Below the pieces are notes generated by a model that was given only the letters and a program-made list of their open reading frames with translations, ran no database searches and was not told the DNA's origin. A stretch of DNA of 5,041 nt, from NCBI GenBank assembly GCA_019309945.1, contig JAFDFH010000209.1:1-5041 (forward strand), read 5' to 3'. The stretch is from Deltaproteobacteria bacterium (GTDB taxonomy: Bacteria > Desulfobacterota > Desulfobacteria > Desulfobacterales > JAFDFH01). Position 1 is the stretch's first letter; every line of letters begins with the position of its first letter. A program made the translations under genes and the position numbers. Below, piece after piece: positions 1-5,041 of the stretch.

Positions 1-144
1 TGCTTCCGGTGCAGGGGCGGGGATGCGACAGGGGGTTTCGACTTCCAGATAGTCATTTTCAACGAAAAATTGACGAACAGCATGTATGATCGCTGCTCTT
101 AGCCATAAGTTTTTTTTGATACGCGTCTGCCGATATATGCTCAT
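1..144 (-). CDS. epmA: EF-P lysine ligase (EpmA/PoxA/GenX), N-terminal 48 codons only
   Basis: This minus-strand reading frame starts at the ATG at 144-142 and runs off the left edge of the window, so only 48 residues are visible. EpmA is a cytoplasmic paralogue of class II lysyl-tRNA synthetase that attaches lysine (beta-lysine in enterobacteria) to a conserved lysine of elongation factor P, helping ribosomes through proline stretches. Seen here: a short basic N-terminus, a helix (LWLRAAIIHAVRQFF, residues 14-27), then the class II motif 1 signature LEVETP (33-38), followed by RIPAPAPEA (40-48). Only about 13 residues precede the core helix, so the anticodon-binding OB fold of true LysRS is missing; that points to EpmA rather than LysS. 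An in-frame TGA lies upstream and no other start codon falls between it and this ATG. A Shine-Dalgarno-like AAGGA (plus 158-162) sits 13 nt upstream, a little far. The catalytic motifs 2 and 3 are outside the window. Confidence 0.85.
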   Translation of the reverse strand, partial: MSIYRQTRIKKNLWLRAAIIHAVRQFFVENDYLEVETPCRIPAPAPEA

Positions 145-245
145 GGTTGCTGTTAGTTCCTTAGTTGTAAATTTTGCGTTTTTTATTGAAAATCAGAGTT
201 TAAGGGTAAAAAGTGAAATAGTATTATGAAAATGAGAAAATTTTT

Positions 246-274
246 ATTATACTCTTTTGATAATTACTCTTGTA
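246..274 (-). promoter_or_regulatory. Possible sigma70-type promoter for the epmA-like gene
   Basis: Read on the minus strand, 251-246 is a perfect TATAAT -10 box in an AT-rich spacer. It would start transcription near 239 and give a leader of roughly 95 nt before the ATG at 144. The hexamer 17 bp upstream (minus TACAAG, plus 269-274) is a poor -35 box. A perfect -10 can occur by chance in sequence this AT-rich, so this is a weak call. Confidence 0.25.
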
Positions 275-306
275 TTTTTTTGTGAAACAAATAAAAATCA
301 ATTACG

Positions 307-356
307 AAAACACGAAAGCGCTAGCATGCGGAAGTAAAATGAGCTTTCGCGGTTTT
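307..356. repeat. Imperfect inverted repeat (hairpin) in the spacer
   Basis: The arm CGAAAGC (313-319) pairs perfectly with GCTTTCG (343-349). After a small internal loop (312 against 350-351) AAAAC (307-311) pairs with GTTTT (352-356), giving 12 base pairs around a 23-nt loop. The loop contains two overlapping 6-bp palindromes, GCTAGC and GCATGC. There is no long T-run after either arm and the loop is large, so it is not a standard terminator. It could be an operator, a degraded repeat or chance. Confidence 0.35.
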
Positions 357-419
357 ATGCTGATAATTGAAAAATATAAATGAAAATAACCTGTTTGCTT
401 CCGGCTCATCCAGGTTAGT

Positions 420-565
420 TAGTGCCCGAACGAAAACTAGATCGTTTTTCCAAGTTCAAGGAAGGCGAAGATTTTAACCACAGGAATACATTAGCGTATT
501 TTGAGGATTAAAATCTGAGCCTGACGCAGAAATTGGGAAAAATAGCAGTTTTCGTTCAGGCACTA
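420..565 (+). mobile_element. MITE-like palindromic element, copy 1
   Basis: This 146-bp non-coding element begins TAGTGCCCGAACGAAAACT and ends with the inverted complement of that 19-mer, with one mismatch. The symmetry goes through the whole element: the centre of the inner hairpin (AATAC, 6-nt loop, GTATT, at 485-500) is exactly the centre of the element (492.5), and GATTTTAA/TTAAAATC pair further out. Transcribed, it would fold into one long imperfect hairpin. Both ends carry TA, consistent with insertion into and duplication of a TA dinucleotide, as with IS630/Tc1-mariner-type transposases; the duplication is inferred. It encodes no transposase, so it would depend on one supplied elsewhere. 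Copy 2 at 1372-1517 has the same length and orientation and differs at 5 positions. This copy ends 23 bp before the ompA-like start codon. Confidence 0.85.
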
Positions 566-588
566 GTTATATTTACAGAGGCATTCCC

Positions 589-1374
589 ATGCACACCAGA
601 ACGTTATTGATTGCATCATTCTTGATTGTGATGGTGCCACTCGCCTGTATTCCCAGGTACATGGCAATGGAAAGGGAGCTTGAGGATGAAGAAAAGATTA
701 AAATTTTGGCGAATGAGCTAAAACAAACCCAAGCGGAACTTAAACATTCGAATACCGTTAGAAAAGGAAATTATAAGGATCTAAATGACTTGCAAGTCCA
801 GTATGCCATTTTAAAAAATATCAATGCGCAGATGGCAGAAGAAAACAAAACGCTAAAGCAGGAATTAAATAAAAAAAAATCGGTCATCCATCTCCAGGGA
901 AAGGTCATTCGGCTGCTTGATGACACCAAGCAGACCATCGAAACCAGTTTGAAAGATCAAATTGCAGCGCAAGAAATCGAAGTGGTCGAAAAAGAAGATA
1001 CACTGAGAGTCATTTTTATCGATAAGATCCTTTTTGATTCAGGAAGTGTTGAAATCAACCCCAAGGGTAAAGAATTGCTGCTGATTATGGCAGCGTCTCT
1101 GAAGGACAATAAAAACCATGATGTCGTGGTGGAGGGCCATACGGATGACATTCCATTAGGTCCGTTATTAAGAAAAAGATTTCCAAGCAACTGGGAGCTT
1201 TCAACGGCCAGGGCGGCAGCGGTTGCCCAGATTTTTCAGGATGAGGGAGGTATCCCGCCGAAAAGGCTTTCAGTCCGTGGATTCAGTTCTTACAGACCGG
1301 TTGCTTCAAACCAGACCGAAGAAGGTCGCCGTCAGAATCGACGCATTGAAATTATCCTGAGTCCTTCTAAATAG
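589..1374 (+). CDS. OmpA/MotB-family peptidoglycan-binding envelope protein with coiled-coil stalk
   Basis: This 261-residue protein probably sits in the envelope and grips peptidoglycan non-covalently. Residues 5-19 are a hydrophobic N-terminus (signal peptide or membrane anchor) ending in Cys20. The stretch PLAC resembles a lipobox, but Pro at -3 is unusual, so lipid attachment is uncertain. Residues about 25-135 are rich in Glu, Lys, Gln and Leu and look like a coiled coil. Residues about 138-258 form an OmpA C-terminal domain: ILFDSGSVEINPKG (147-160), GHTDD (183-187), NWELSTARA (201-209) and NRRIEI (250-255). Asp186 and Arg208 match the pair that binds diaminopimelate in OmpA. The FPSNWELSTAR form is closer to MotB-type members, but no flagellar partner gene is nearby. 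The start is supported by AGAGG (577-581) 7 nt before the ATG. The TAG stop is the first three bases of MITE copy 2. The gene converges on the kinase gene. Confidence 0.9.
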   Translation: MHTRTLLIASFLIVMVPLACIPRYMAMERELEDEEKIKILANELKQTQAELKHSNTVRKGNYKDLNDLQVQYAILKNINAQMAEENKTLKQELNKKKSVIHLQGKVIRLLDDTKQTIETSLKDQIAAQEIEVVEKEDTLRVIFIDKILFDSGSVEINPKGKELLLIMAASLKDNKNHDVVVEGHTDDIPLGPLLRKRFPSNWELSTARAAAVAQIFQDEGGIPPKRLSVRGFSSYRPVASNQTEEGRRQNRRIEIILSPSK

Positions 1375-1517
1375 TGCCCGAACGAAAACTAGATAGTTTT
1401 TTCAAGTTCAAGGAAGGCGAAAATTTTAACCACAGGAATACATTAGCGTATTTTGAGGATTAAAATCTGAGCCTGACGCCGAAATTGGGGAAAATAGCAG
1501 TTTTCGTTCAGGCACTA
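1372..1517 (+). mobile_element. MITE-like palindromic element, copy 2, overlapping the ompA-like stop codon
   Basis: A second 146-bp copy of the element at 420-565, in the same orientation. It differs at 5 of 146 positions (element positions 24, 31, 51, 109 and 119); the outer 19 bp on each side are identical between copies. It has the same TA ends and whole-element palindrome, centred at 1444.5. Its first TAG (1372-1374) is the stop codon of the ompA-like gene, and its other end lies 18 bp from the stop codon of the convergent kinase gene (1536). It therefore fills nearly all the space between two convergent genes and would form a strong hairpin in either transcript, so it may serve as a two-way terminator or 3'-end stabiliser; that role is inferred. 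The flanks of the two copies are unrelated, so the element boundaries are sharp. Confidence 0.87.
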
Positions 1518-1535
1518 AATAAGACCTAAAATACG

Positions 1536-4205
1536 CTATTCCCCCAGAATTTTCCTGATCTTCTGTGACAACTTCGCGATATCAAAAGGCTTTTGAATAA
1601 ACCCGTTACAACCCTGGTCAATTAATTCTTCAATCTGTTTGTTCAAGCTGTAACCGCTCACCAGAAGAACCTTGATATCCGGATTAATCTTCTTAAGTTC
1701 ATCATAGGTGTCCTTGCCGTTCATTTCCGGCATAATCATATCCAGCGCAACCAGATCCAGATCCATCATGTTTTCTTTATATAGGGCGATGGCTTCTTTA
1801 CCGCTTCTGGCAGGCATGACCGAATATCCGAGCTTCTTGAACATCAATTCTTCAACCTCAATCGTGCCTTCTTCATCCTCAACTAGAAGAATTGTCTCTT
1901 TTCCTTTTAATAACTCGACCTTTACTTCTTCTTTGGCGCTTTTGGCAGCCGATGCCGGCAGGTAAATATTGAAAGTGGTGCCGTGACCTTTTTCACTGTA
2001 AACCTGGATGATACCGCTGTGATTTTTGATGATACCGTAGGCCGAGGCCAGACCGAGACCGGTACCTTTGCCTACCTCTTTGGTGGTAAAAAACGGTTCA
2101 AAAATTCTTTCGATGTTTTCCTTGTCTATCCCAACACCGGTATCCGTCACGGATATTTTTACATAATTTCCTGCAGACGCTTCAAATGGTTTACAGTAAT
2201 CATCACGGAGATAGATATTTTCAGTCTGTATGAAAATTTCGCCACCATCCGGCATGGCATGCCATGCATTGACATAAAGATTTAAAAGCACCTGTTCGAT
2301 CTGTCCCGGATCAACGTTAACGCTCCAGATGTTGTCCTGAAATTTTTTATGGATTACGGTTTCCTTTCTGGTGCGGGTGAACATCTTGGAACTTTCCTCC
2401 ACCAAGTTATTTAAATCCGTTTGTTTGGGGGTATACTTACCTTTTCTGGCAAAACCCAGGAGCTGATTGGTGAGGTTTGCGGCCCTCGTGATCGCGTTAT
2501 CAATGCTCTGGATGTATTCAGCATTTGGATCGTCCCGACTGGTTTGCAGTTGCATCACCGAAACATATCCCTGGATCCCCATCAGCAAATTGTTAAAGTC
2601 GTGGGCAATACCACCGGCCAGGGTGCCGATGGCCTGCATCTTCTGGGAATGAAACAGCTGACTTTCCAGACGCTTTTTTCCTTGCTCAGCTTCAATTCGC
2701 TTAGTGATGTCTCTGGCGGCATTTAGAATAACGTTGCGTCCCCTGTAAGAAATGGCCCTCGAATGGATTTCCACGGCAACGGGCTCCCCGCCCTTTTTTG
2801 TATGGAATGTTTCGATGATGAGTTTTTTCGGGTTTTGGTCCTGGGTGCCTTTACCAAGTTGATTAATTATCAGATCTGCATCTTTTTCCGGTATGATGTC
2901 GGTCAGACTTAGCTCGAAGAATTTTTCCGGTGTGTATCCCAGCGGTGCATAGGCTGATTCATTGGCTTCCAGCACGTTTCCTTCCTGATCGAGGATGTAT
3001 ACCGCATCATCCACGTTTTCCATCAGTTCCTTATACCGGGATTGCTCTTCGGCATCCTTCAAATTGGCAAGCATGTAGTTGAAAGCTTGAGATAATTGGT
3101 TGAATTCCCAGTAATTGCTGTTGCTGGTATTAAACAGCAAATCTTTTTGGCCTTCAGAGATTTGAATTGCCTTATTGGTCATTTCACGCAACGGTTTTAC
3201 CATTTTTTTCCCCAGGGAAATAGACACTAGGGTCGATACCGCCAGGATGATAATTGAAAACAAACCAATCCATAGGGTGACTTTTTGTTTTTCACTGACC
3301 AGGGCTTCCAGCGATGATTGAAAGTAAAGGTTCTCAAACCCGTCAATTCTAGATAATATTATTTTATTACCCAATTGAAGAAGTCCCCGGCTCATCGTGA
3401 TATTTTGATGCATTTCGTTATCTAGCGGTAACGTTGTCCCTGAGGTCAGGCTGAGGAGGTGATCGGATCTGAGCACGGCAACATCACCCTTTATTGTTTG
3501 ATGAAGAGTATCAATGAGCTTTCGATCCTGGGTCATATCATAAAGGGTGTGGGCCGTTCCCATGAGTTGGGTTTGGTGCATGATCGGCGTTGAAAACCAC
3601 CATACCAGCCGCGTTTTGCCTTCATCCTCAACAATCTCACCATACGGGTACCTTGCTTGAGCGAAATCGATCAATTTTTTAGATATTTCGGGATATGTCT
3701 CTGGAATGACAGACTGTTCACCAACCTTCTTTACAAAAAAATAGATACCTTTTCCTGATGGGTAAAAATTGATGACCCTTTCTTTAAGCTGAGATTTTCC
3801 GCCGAGCATTAACGTGACCCGAATGATGTTGTCGGATCCCAGGACATCTAACAAGCCATTGATACTGGAGGTGCGGTTGTTTAAAATGATTTCAATCTGA
3901 CCTTTTTCGGCCAGAATCTTTTTACGAAATTCCGACTCGACCCGTTTTTCGAAATATCCATACAGGGCGAATAAAATAACGACGACAAATAAGGTGGCAT
4001 ACACAACAAACGTCGCCACCAGATAATTCGAAAATCGCTTTTTATGTCTGAAATTTAACAACTTTTTCAGAGAAAAAACCGATTTTACCCATGTTAATCC
4101 GCGCCTGATTATCTTCATTGTTTTAAACCAAAACAAGGGGTTACCATTTTCCACGGAAACTTGGCAGTCCCGCTCCTGAAAGCAGCAGTGGCCACCGTCT
4201 TTCAT
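1536..4205 (-). CDS. Membrane-bound hybrid sensor histidine kinase (sensor-HAMP-PAS-HisKA-HATPase-REC)
   Basis: This 889-residue hybrid kinase would sense an extracytoplasmic signal, autophosphorylate and pass phosphate to its own receiver. Order: TM1 about 60-84; a periplasmic sensor of about 224 residues (85-308), possibly Cache-like but not recognised; TM2 about 309-331; HAMP about 332-385; PAS about 391-505; HisKA with the phospho-accepting His535 in AGGIAHDFNNLL; HATPase with N-box Asn646 (NLYVNAWHAM), G1 box DTGVGID (688-694), F-box IFEPFFTTK and G2 box GKGTGLGL (712-719); REC about 769-889 with Glu776/Asp777, phospho-acceptor Asp822, Ser850 and Lys872. All key residues are present, so it should be active. 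There is no Hpt domain or separate response regulator in the window, so its output is unknown. The start is uncertain: an in-frame TGA directly precedes this ATG, neither this start nor Met30 (4118) has a good Shine-Dalgarno site, and residues 1-29 (three Cys) do not look like a domain. Met30 is a serious alternative. The stop is TAG. Confidence 0.95.
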   Translation of the reverse strand: MKDGGHCCFQERDCQVSVENGNPLFWFKTMKIIRRGLTWVKSVFSLKKLLNFRHKKRFSNYLVATFVVYATLFVVVILFALYGYFEKRVESEFRKKILAEKGQIEIILNNRTSSINGLLDVLGSDNIIRVTLMLGGKSQLKERVINFYPSGKGIYFFVKKVGEQSVIPETYPEISKKLIDFAQARYPYGEIVEDEGKTRLVWWFSTPIMHQTQLMGTAHTLYDMTQDRKLIDTLHQTIKGDVAVLRSDHLLSLTSGTTLPLDNEMHQNITMSRGLLQLGNKIILSRIDGFENLYFQSSLEALVSEKQKVTLWIGLFSIIILAVSTLVSISLGKKMVKPLREMTNKAIQISEGQKDLLFNTSNSNYWEFNQLSQAFNYMLANLKDAEEQSRYKELMENVDDAVYILDQEGNVLEANESAYAPLGYTPEKFFELSLTDIIPEKDADLIINQLGKGTQDQNPKKLIIETFHTKKGGEPVAVEIHSRAISYRGRNVILNAARDITKRIEAEQGKKRLESQLFHSQKMQAIGTLAGGIAHDFNNLLMGIQGYVSVMQLQTSRDDPNAEYIQSIDNAITRAANLTNQLLGFARKGKYTPKQTDLNNLVEESSKMFTRTRKETVIHKKFQDNIWSVNVDPGQIEQVLLNLYVNAWHAMPDGGEIFIQTENIYLRDDYCKPFEASAGNYVKISVTDTGVGIDKENIERIFEPFFTTKEVGKGTGLGLASAYGIIKNHSGIIQVYSEKGHGTTFNIYLPASAAKSAKEEVKVELLKGKETILLVEDEEGTIEVEELMFKKLGYSVMPARSGKEAIALYKENMMDLDLVALDMIMPEMNGKDTYDELKKINPDIKVLLVSGYSLNKQIEELIDQGCNGFIQKPFDIAKLSQKIRKILGE

Positions 4206-4444
4206 TCACCGATTACCCGGACTTGGGCCTATTCGATGGGATAAAAACGACATAATATTTAAAAGTTTATTAGAATGCAACCCCAATGGGCTAATTGTTA
4301 AAATTAAAAAATTCTGGTTATCGGGTTTTTTCCAGTTCGTGTTCTCGCGTTGGCCAGAGCGCACCTATCCTTAGGCCCCCCGCTAAAGCCCCATAAGGTC
4401 CGTCGCGGCCTGAAAACTTAGAATAATCATTTAATTGCAATATG
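4206..4444. other. Intergenic region with a GC-rich block, possible gene debris
   Basis: No intact gene is seen here. The part next to the kinase (about 4240-4315) is AT-rich and holds the likely promoter. The part at about 4333-4410 is clearly more GC-rich than its surroundings. On the minus strand one frame (4422 to the stop at 4318) is open for 34 codons without a convincing start. It includes KFSGRDGPYGALAG, which loosely resembles the KFYGPxGPYGxFAG loop of cytochrome-b5-like (MAPR) proteins. This may be a decayed fragment or chance. A short T-run lies at 4326-4331 but no strong terminator hairpin goes with it. Confidence 0.4.
4252..4280 (-). promoter_or_regulatory. Probable sigma70-type promoter for the hybrid kinase gene
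   Basis: On the minus strand TTGCAT (4280-4275) lies exactly 17 bp from TATTAT (4257-4252), a fair -35/-10 pair in AT-rich sequence. The predicted start of transcription is near 4245, about 40 nt before the first kinase ATG (4205) and about 127 nt before the alternative start Met30 (4118). The -35 keeps only the TTG of the consensus, so confidence is moderate. Confidence 0.4.
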
Positions 4445-4549
4445 TTACAGGATAGGTTTTATCAACTTTGCCGCATTCTTGGCAGTGGTTTCTGAAAGGA
4501 TGCTAACAAACTCATCCCCTGCATATTGCAGGTCATAACCGTTTTGCAT
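4445..4549 (-). pseudogene. Remnant of a GGDEF (diguanylate cyclase) domain
   Basis: A 34-codon minus-strand frame reads YAGDEFVSIL (residues 9-18) followed by SETTAKNAAKLIKPI (19-33). This fits the signature segment of GGDEF domains, usually R-Y-[GA]-G-D-E-F-V-x-x-L-P-x-T with a following A-x-x-L/I-A-x-x-I helix. GGDEF enzymes make cyclic di-GMP from two GTP and are about 160 residues long, so this is only a small piece. It stops at TAA (4447-4445), and beyond the stop I see no continuation of the domain in any minus-strand frame. Upstream, the similarity ends where the frame enters the 3' end of the SdpI-like gene, which it overlaps by 17 bp in another frame. It is most likely a scar left by a deletion or recombination that brought the SdpI-like gene next to a broken cyclase gene. 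It is unlikely to be active. The match is short, so chance cannot be excluded. Confidence 0.5.
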
Positions 4550-4775
4550 ACACGTAAGACTCAATAGCCGGGATGATGACAATTAAGGGAGCCAGTGCTA
4601 TGATCAGTTTTAAGACCGAATGGTCGTTTAGTCGAAGAAAAAACGTAACAGATCCGATGAGCAACAACGGAATCGACCACATCATCAATCGTTTTGCACC
4701 AAATTTATTGATTTTATACCAGTTTTCCTCGGATTCGTAAGATTTTTTAAAACGAATCCCATAATACCGGTTCAT
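4533..4775 (-). CDS. Small two-helix membrane protein, SdpI-family-like
   Basis: This 80-residue protein begins with NRYYGIRF (2-9) and SEENWYKIN (15-23), followed by a Gly (26). This matches my recollection of the SdpI family pattern N-x-x-x-G-x-R, then S-E-x-x-W-x-x-x-x-x-x-G. SdpI of Bacillus gives immunity to the SdpC toxin, but most family members, including short ones like this, have no known role. Two hydrophobic helices follow, at about 31-47 and 54-75, and the protein ends in a basic KRL. Family members often have another membrane helix before the N-x-x-x-G motif. Here two in-frame TGA codons lie just upstream of the ATG, so that helix is absent and this may be a naturally short or N-terminally truncated form. 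No good Shine-Dalgarno sequence precedes the ATG. The gene's 3' end abuts the GGDEF remnant. The family call is from memory of the motif. Confidence 0.6.
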   Translation of the reverse strand: MNRYYGIRFKKSYESEENWYKINKFGAKRLMMWSIPLLLIGSVTFFLRLNDHSVLKLIIALAPLIVIIPAIESYVYAKRL

Positions 4776-5041
4776 TTGCGTTCATTTTCAAATTGCAGAA
4801 TGTTGATTCCATTCCCCTCTTTTTGAATTCAGATCTGCCCACAAAATAAAATGCTGTAAGTCAGACATATAAAAGGATTTCTGGCCGGTTGATATTTTCA
4901 CCTGAATGGATGCTATCACAGGTCTTAAAAGTAGCCATCGGACGAGTTTATAGCTAAGCAAATTTAACGATCAATCTGCCAATATATTGACAAGAAATCT
5001 CATCATTTCAAACTTTTGATTAATGCATGTAGTCGCTAACC
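4776..5041. other. Non-coding right end, nothing recognised
   Basis: Only very short open frames are present on both strands, and none resembles a known protein. A perfect TTGACA (4987-4992, plus) has no matching -10 box at 16-18 bp. The stretch presumably carries the upstream signals of the SdpI-like gene and of a neighbour outside the window, but none can be named with confidence. Confidence 0.5.

Larger units (their letters stand above)
145..419. other. AT-rich intergenic spacer between the divergent epmA-like and ompA-like genes
   Basis: No gene is recognised in this 275-bp stretch, nor in the wider 145-588 gap apart from the repeat element at 420-565. The part from about 170 to 300 is very AT-rich and has the character of a promoter region for the minus-strand gene on the left. 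The only structured feature is the inverted repeat at 307-356. No convincing plus-strand promoter for the ompA-like gene was found here. Confidence 0.6.

Noticed and set aside
226..285. Short plus-strand frame of 19 codons starting MKMRKF
   Set aside because: It is very short, AT-driven, has no well-spaced ribosome site and resembles nothing known.
396..407. TGCTTCCGGCTC, identical to 12 bases of the E. coli lac promoter region
   Set aside because: The match stops at both ends, and no lac -10 or operator follows. I treat it as chance, not vector sequence.
957..1190. 77-codon minus-strand frame inside the ompA-like gene
   Set aside because: It is a shadow of the OmpA-domain coding sequence, with no ribosome site and no protein-like pattern.
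1708..2726. Several plus-strand frames of 61-101 codons opposite the kinase gene
   Set aside because: They are antisense shadows of conserved kinase and receiver motifs and do not resemble known proteins.
4333..4412. GC-rich block considered as a riboswitch (GEMM/c-di-GMP-like), partly because of the nearby GGDEF remnant
   Set aside because: Only a 5-bp stem (AGGCC/GGCCT) and scattered matches were found. The conserved core of that class is not present in order.
4747..4812. 21-codon minus-strand frame starting MESTF just before the SdpI-like gene, with AGAGGGG at 4814-4820
   Set aside because: The purine-rich site is only 1 nt from the ATG, too close to act. The frame overlaps the SdpI-like start and has no recognisable features.
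4861..4938. 25-codon minus-strand frame starting MATFK
   Set aside because: Too short, with no ribosome site or similarity to support it.
4987..4992. Perfect TTGACA -35 box on the plus strand
   Set aside because: No -10-like hexamer occurs 16-18 bp downstream, and no gene begins before the window ends.

Overview
The window looks like chromosomal DNA from a Gram-negative, moderately AT-rich bacterium. The best guess is a deltaproteobacterium (Desulfobacterota, Desulfobacterales-like). This rests on the style of the hybrid histidine kinase (PAS, then a kinase core with the H-box AGGIAHDFNNLL, then a C-terminal receiver), on the EpmA-type N-terminus, and on an OmpA/MotB-type envelope protein. 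Lineage is inferred from protein style; no search was run.

Layout, left to right. (1) Positions 1-144, minus strand: the first 48 codons of an EF-P lysine ligase (EpmA/PoxA/GenX), cut by the window edge. (2) 145-419: an AT-rich spacer with a possible minus-strand -10 box and one imperfect inverted repeat. (3) 420-565: a 146-bp palindromic MITE-like element. (4) 589-1374, plus strand: an envelope protein with a hydrophobic N-terminus, a coiled-coil stalk and an OmpA/MotB peptidoglycan-binding domain. (5) 1372-1517: a second 146-bp copy of the element in the same orientation, 141 of 146 bases identical, whose first three bases are the stop codon of the OmpA-like gene. (6) 1536-4205, minus strand: a large membrane-bound hybrid sensor histidine kinase, convergent with the OmpA-like gene. 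(7) 4206-4444: a spacer with a probable kinase promoter and a GC-rich stretch that may be gene debris. (8) 4445-4549, minus strand: a short remnant resembling the GGDEF motif region of a diguanylate cyclase. (9) 4533-4775, minus strand: an 80-residue, two-helix membrane protein resembling the SdpI family. (10) 4776-5041: no gene recognised.

The genes do not form an obvious pathway. EpmA belongs to translation-factor modification, the OmpA-like protein to the cell envelope, and the kinase to signalling with no partner regulator in view. The most interesting structure is the pair of repeat elements bracketing the OmpA-like gene. Each copy is a full-length imperfect hairpin with 19-bp terminal inverted repeats and a TA at both ends, as expected of a MITE moved by a TA-targeting (IS630/Tc1-mariner-like) transposase. 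Removing copy 2 with one TA turns the stop codon from TAG back to TAA without changing the protein, so the element appears to have landed inside a stop codon harmlessly. No complete new defence or metabolic system is visible here.
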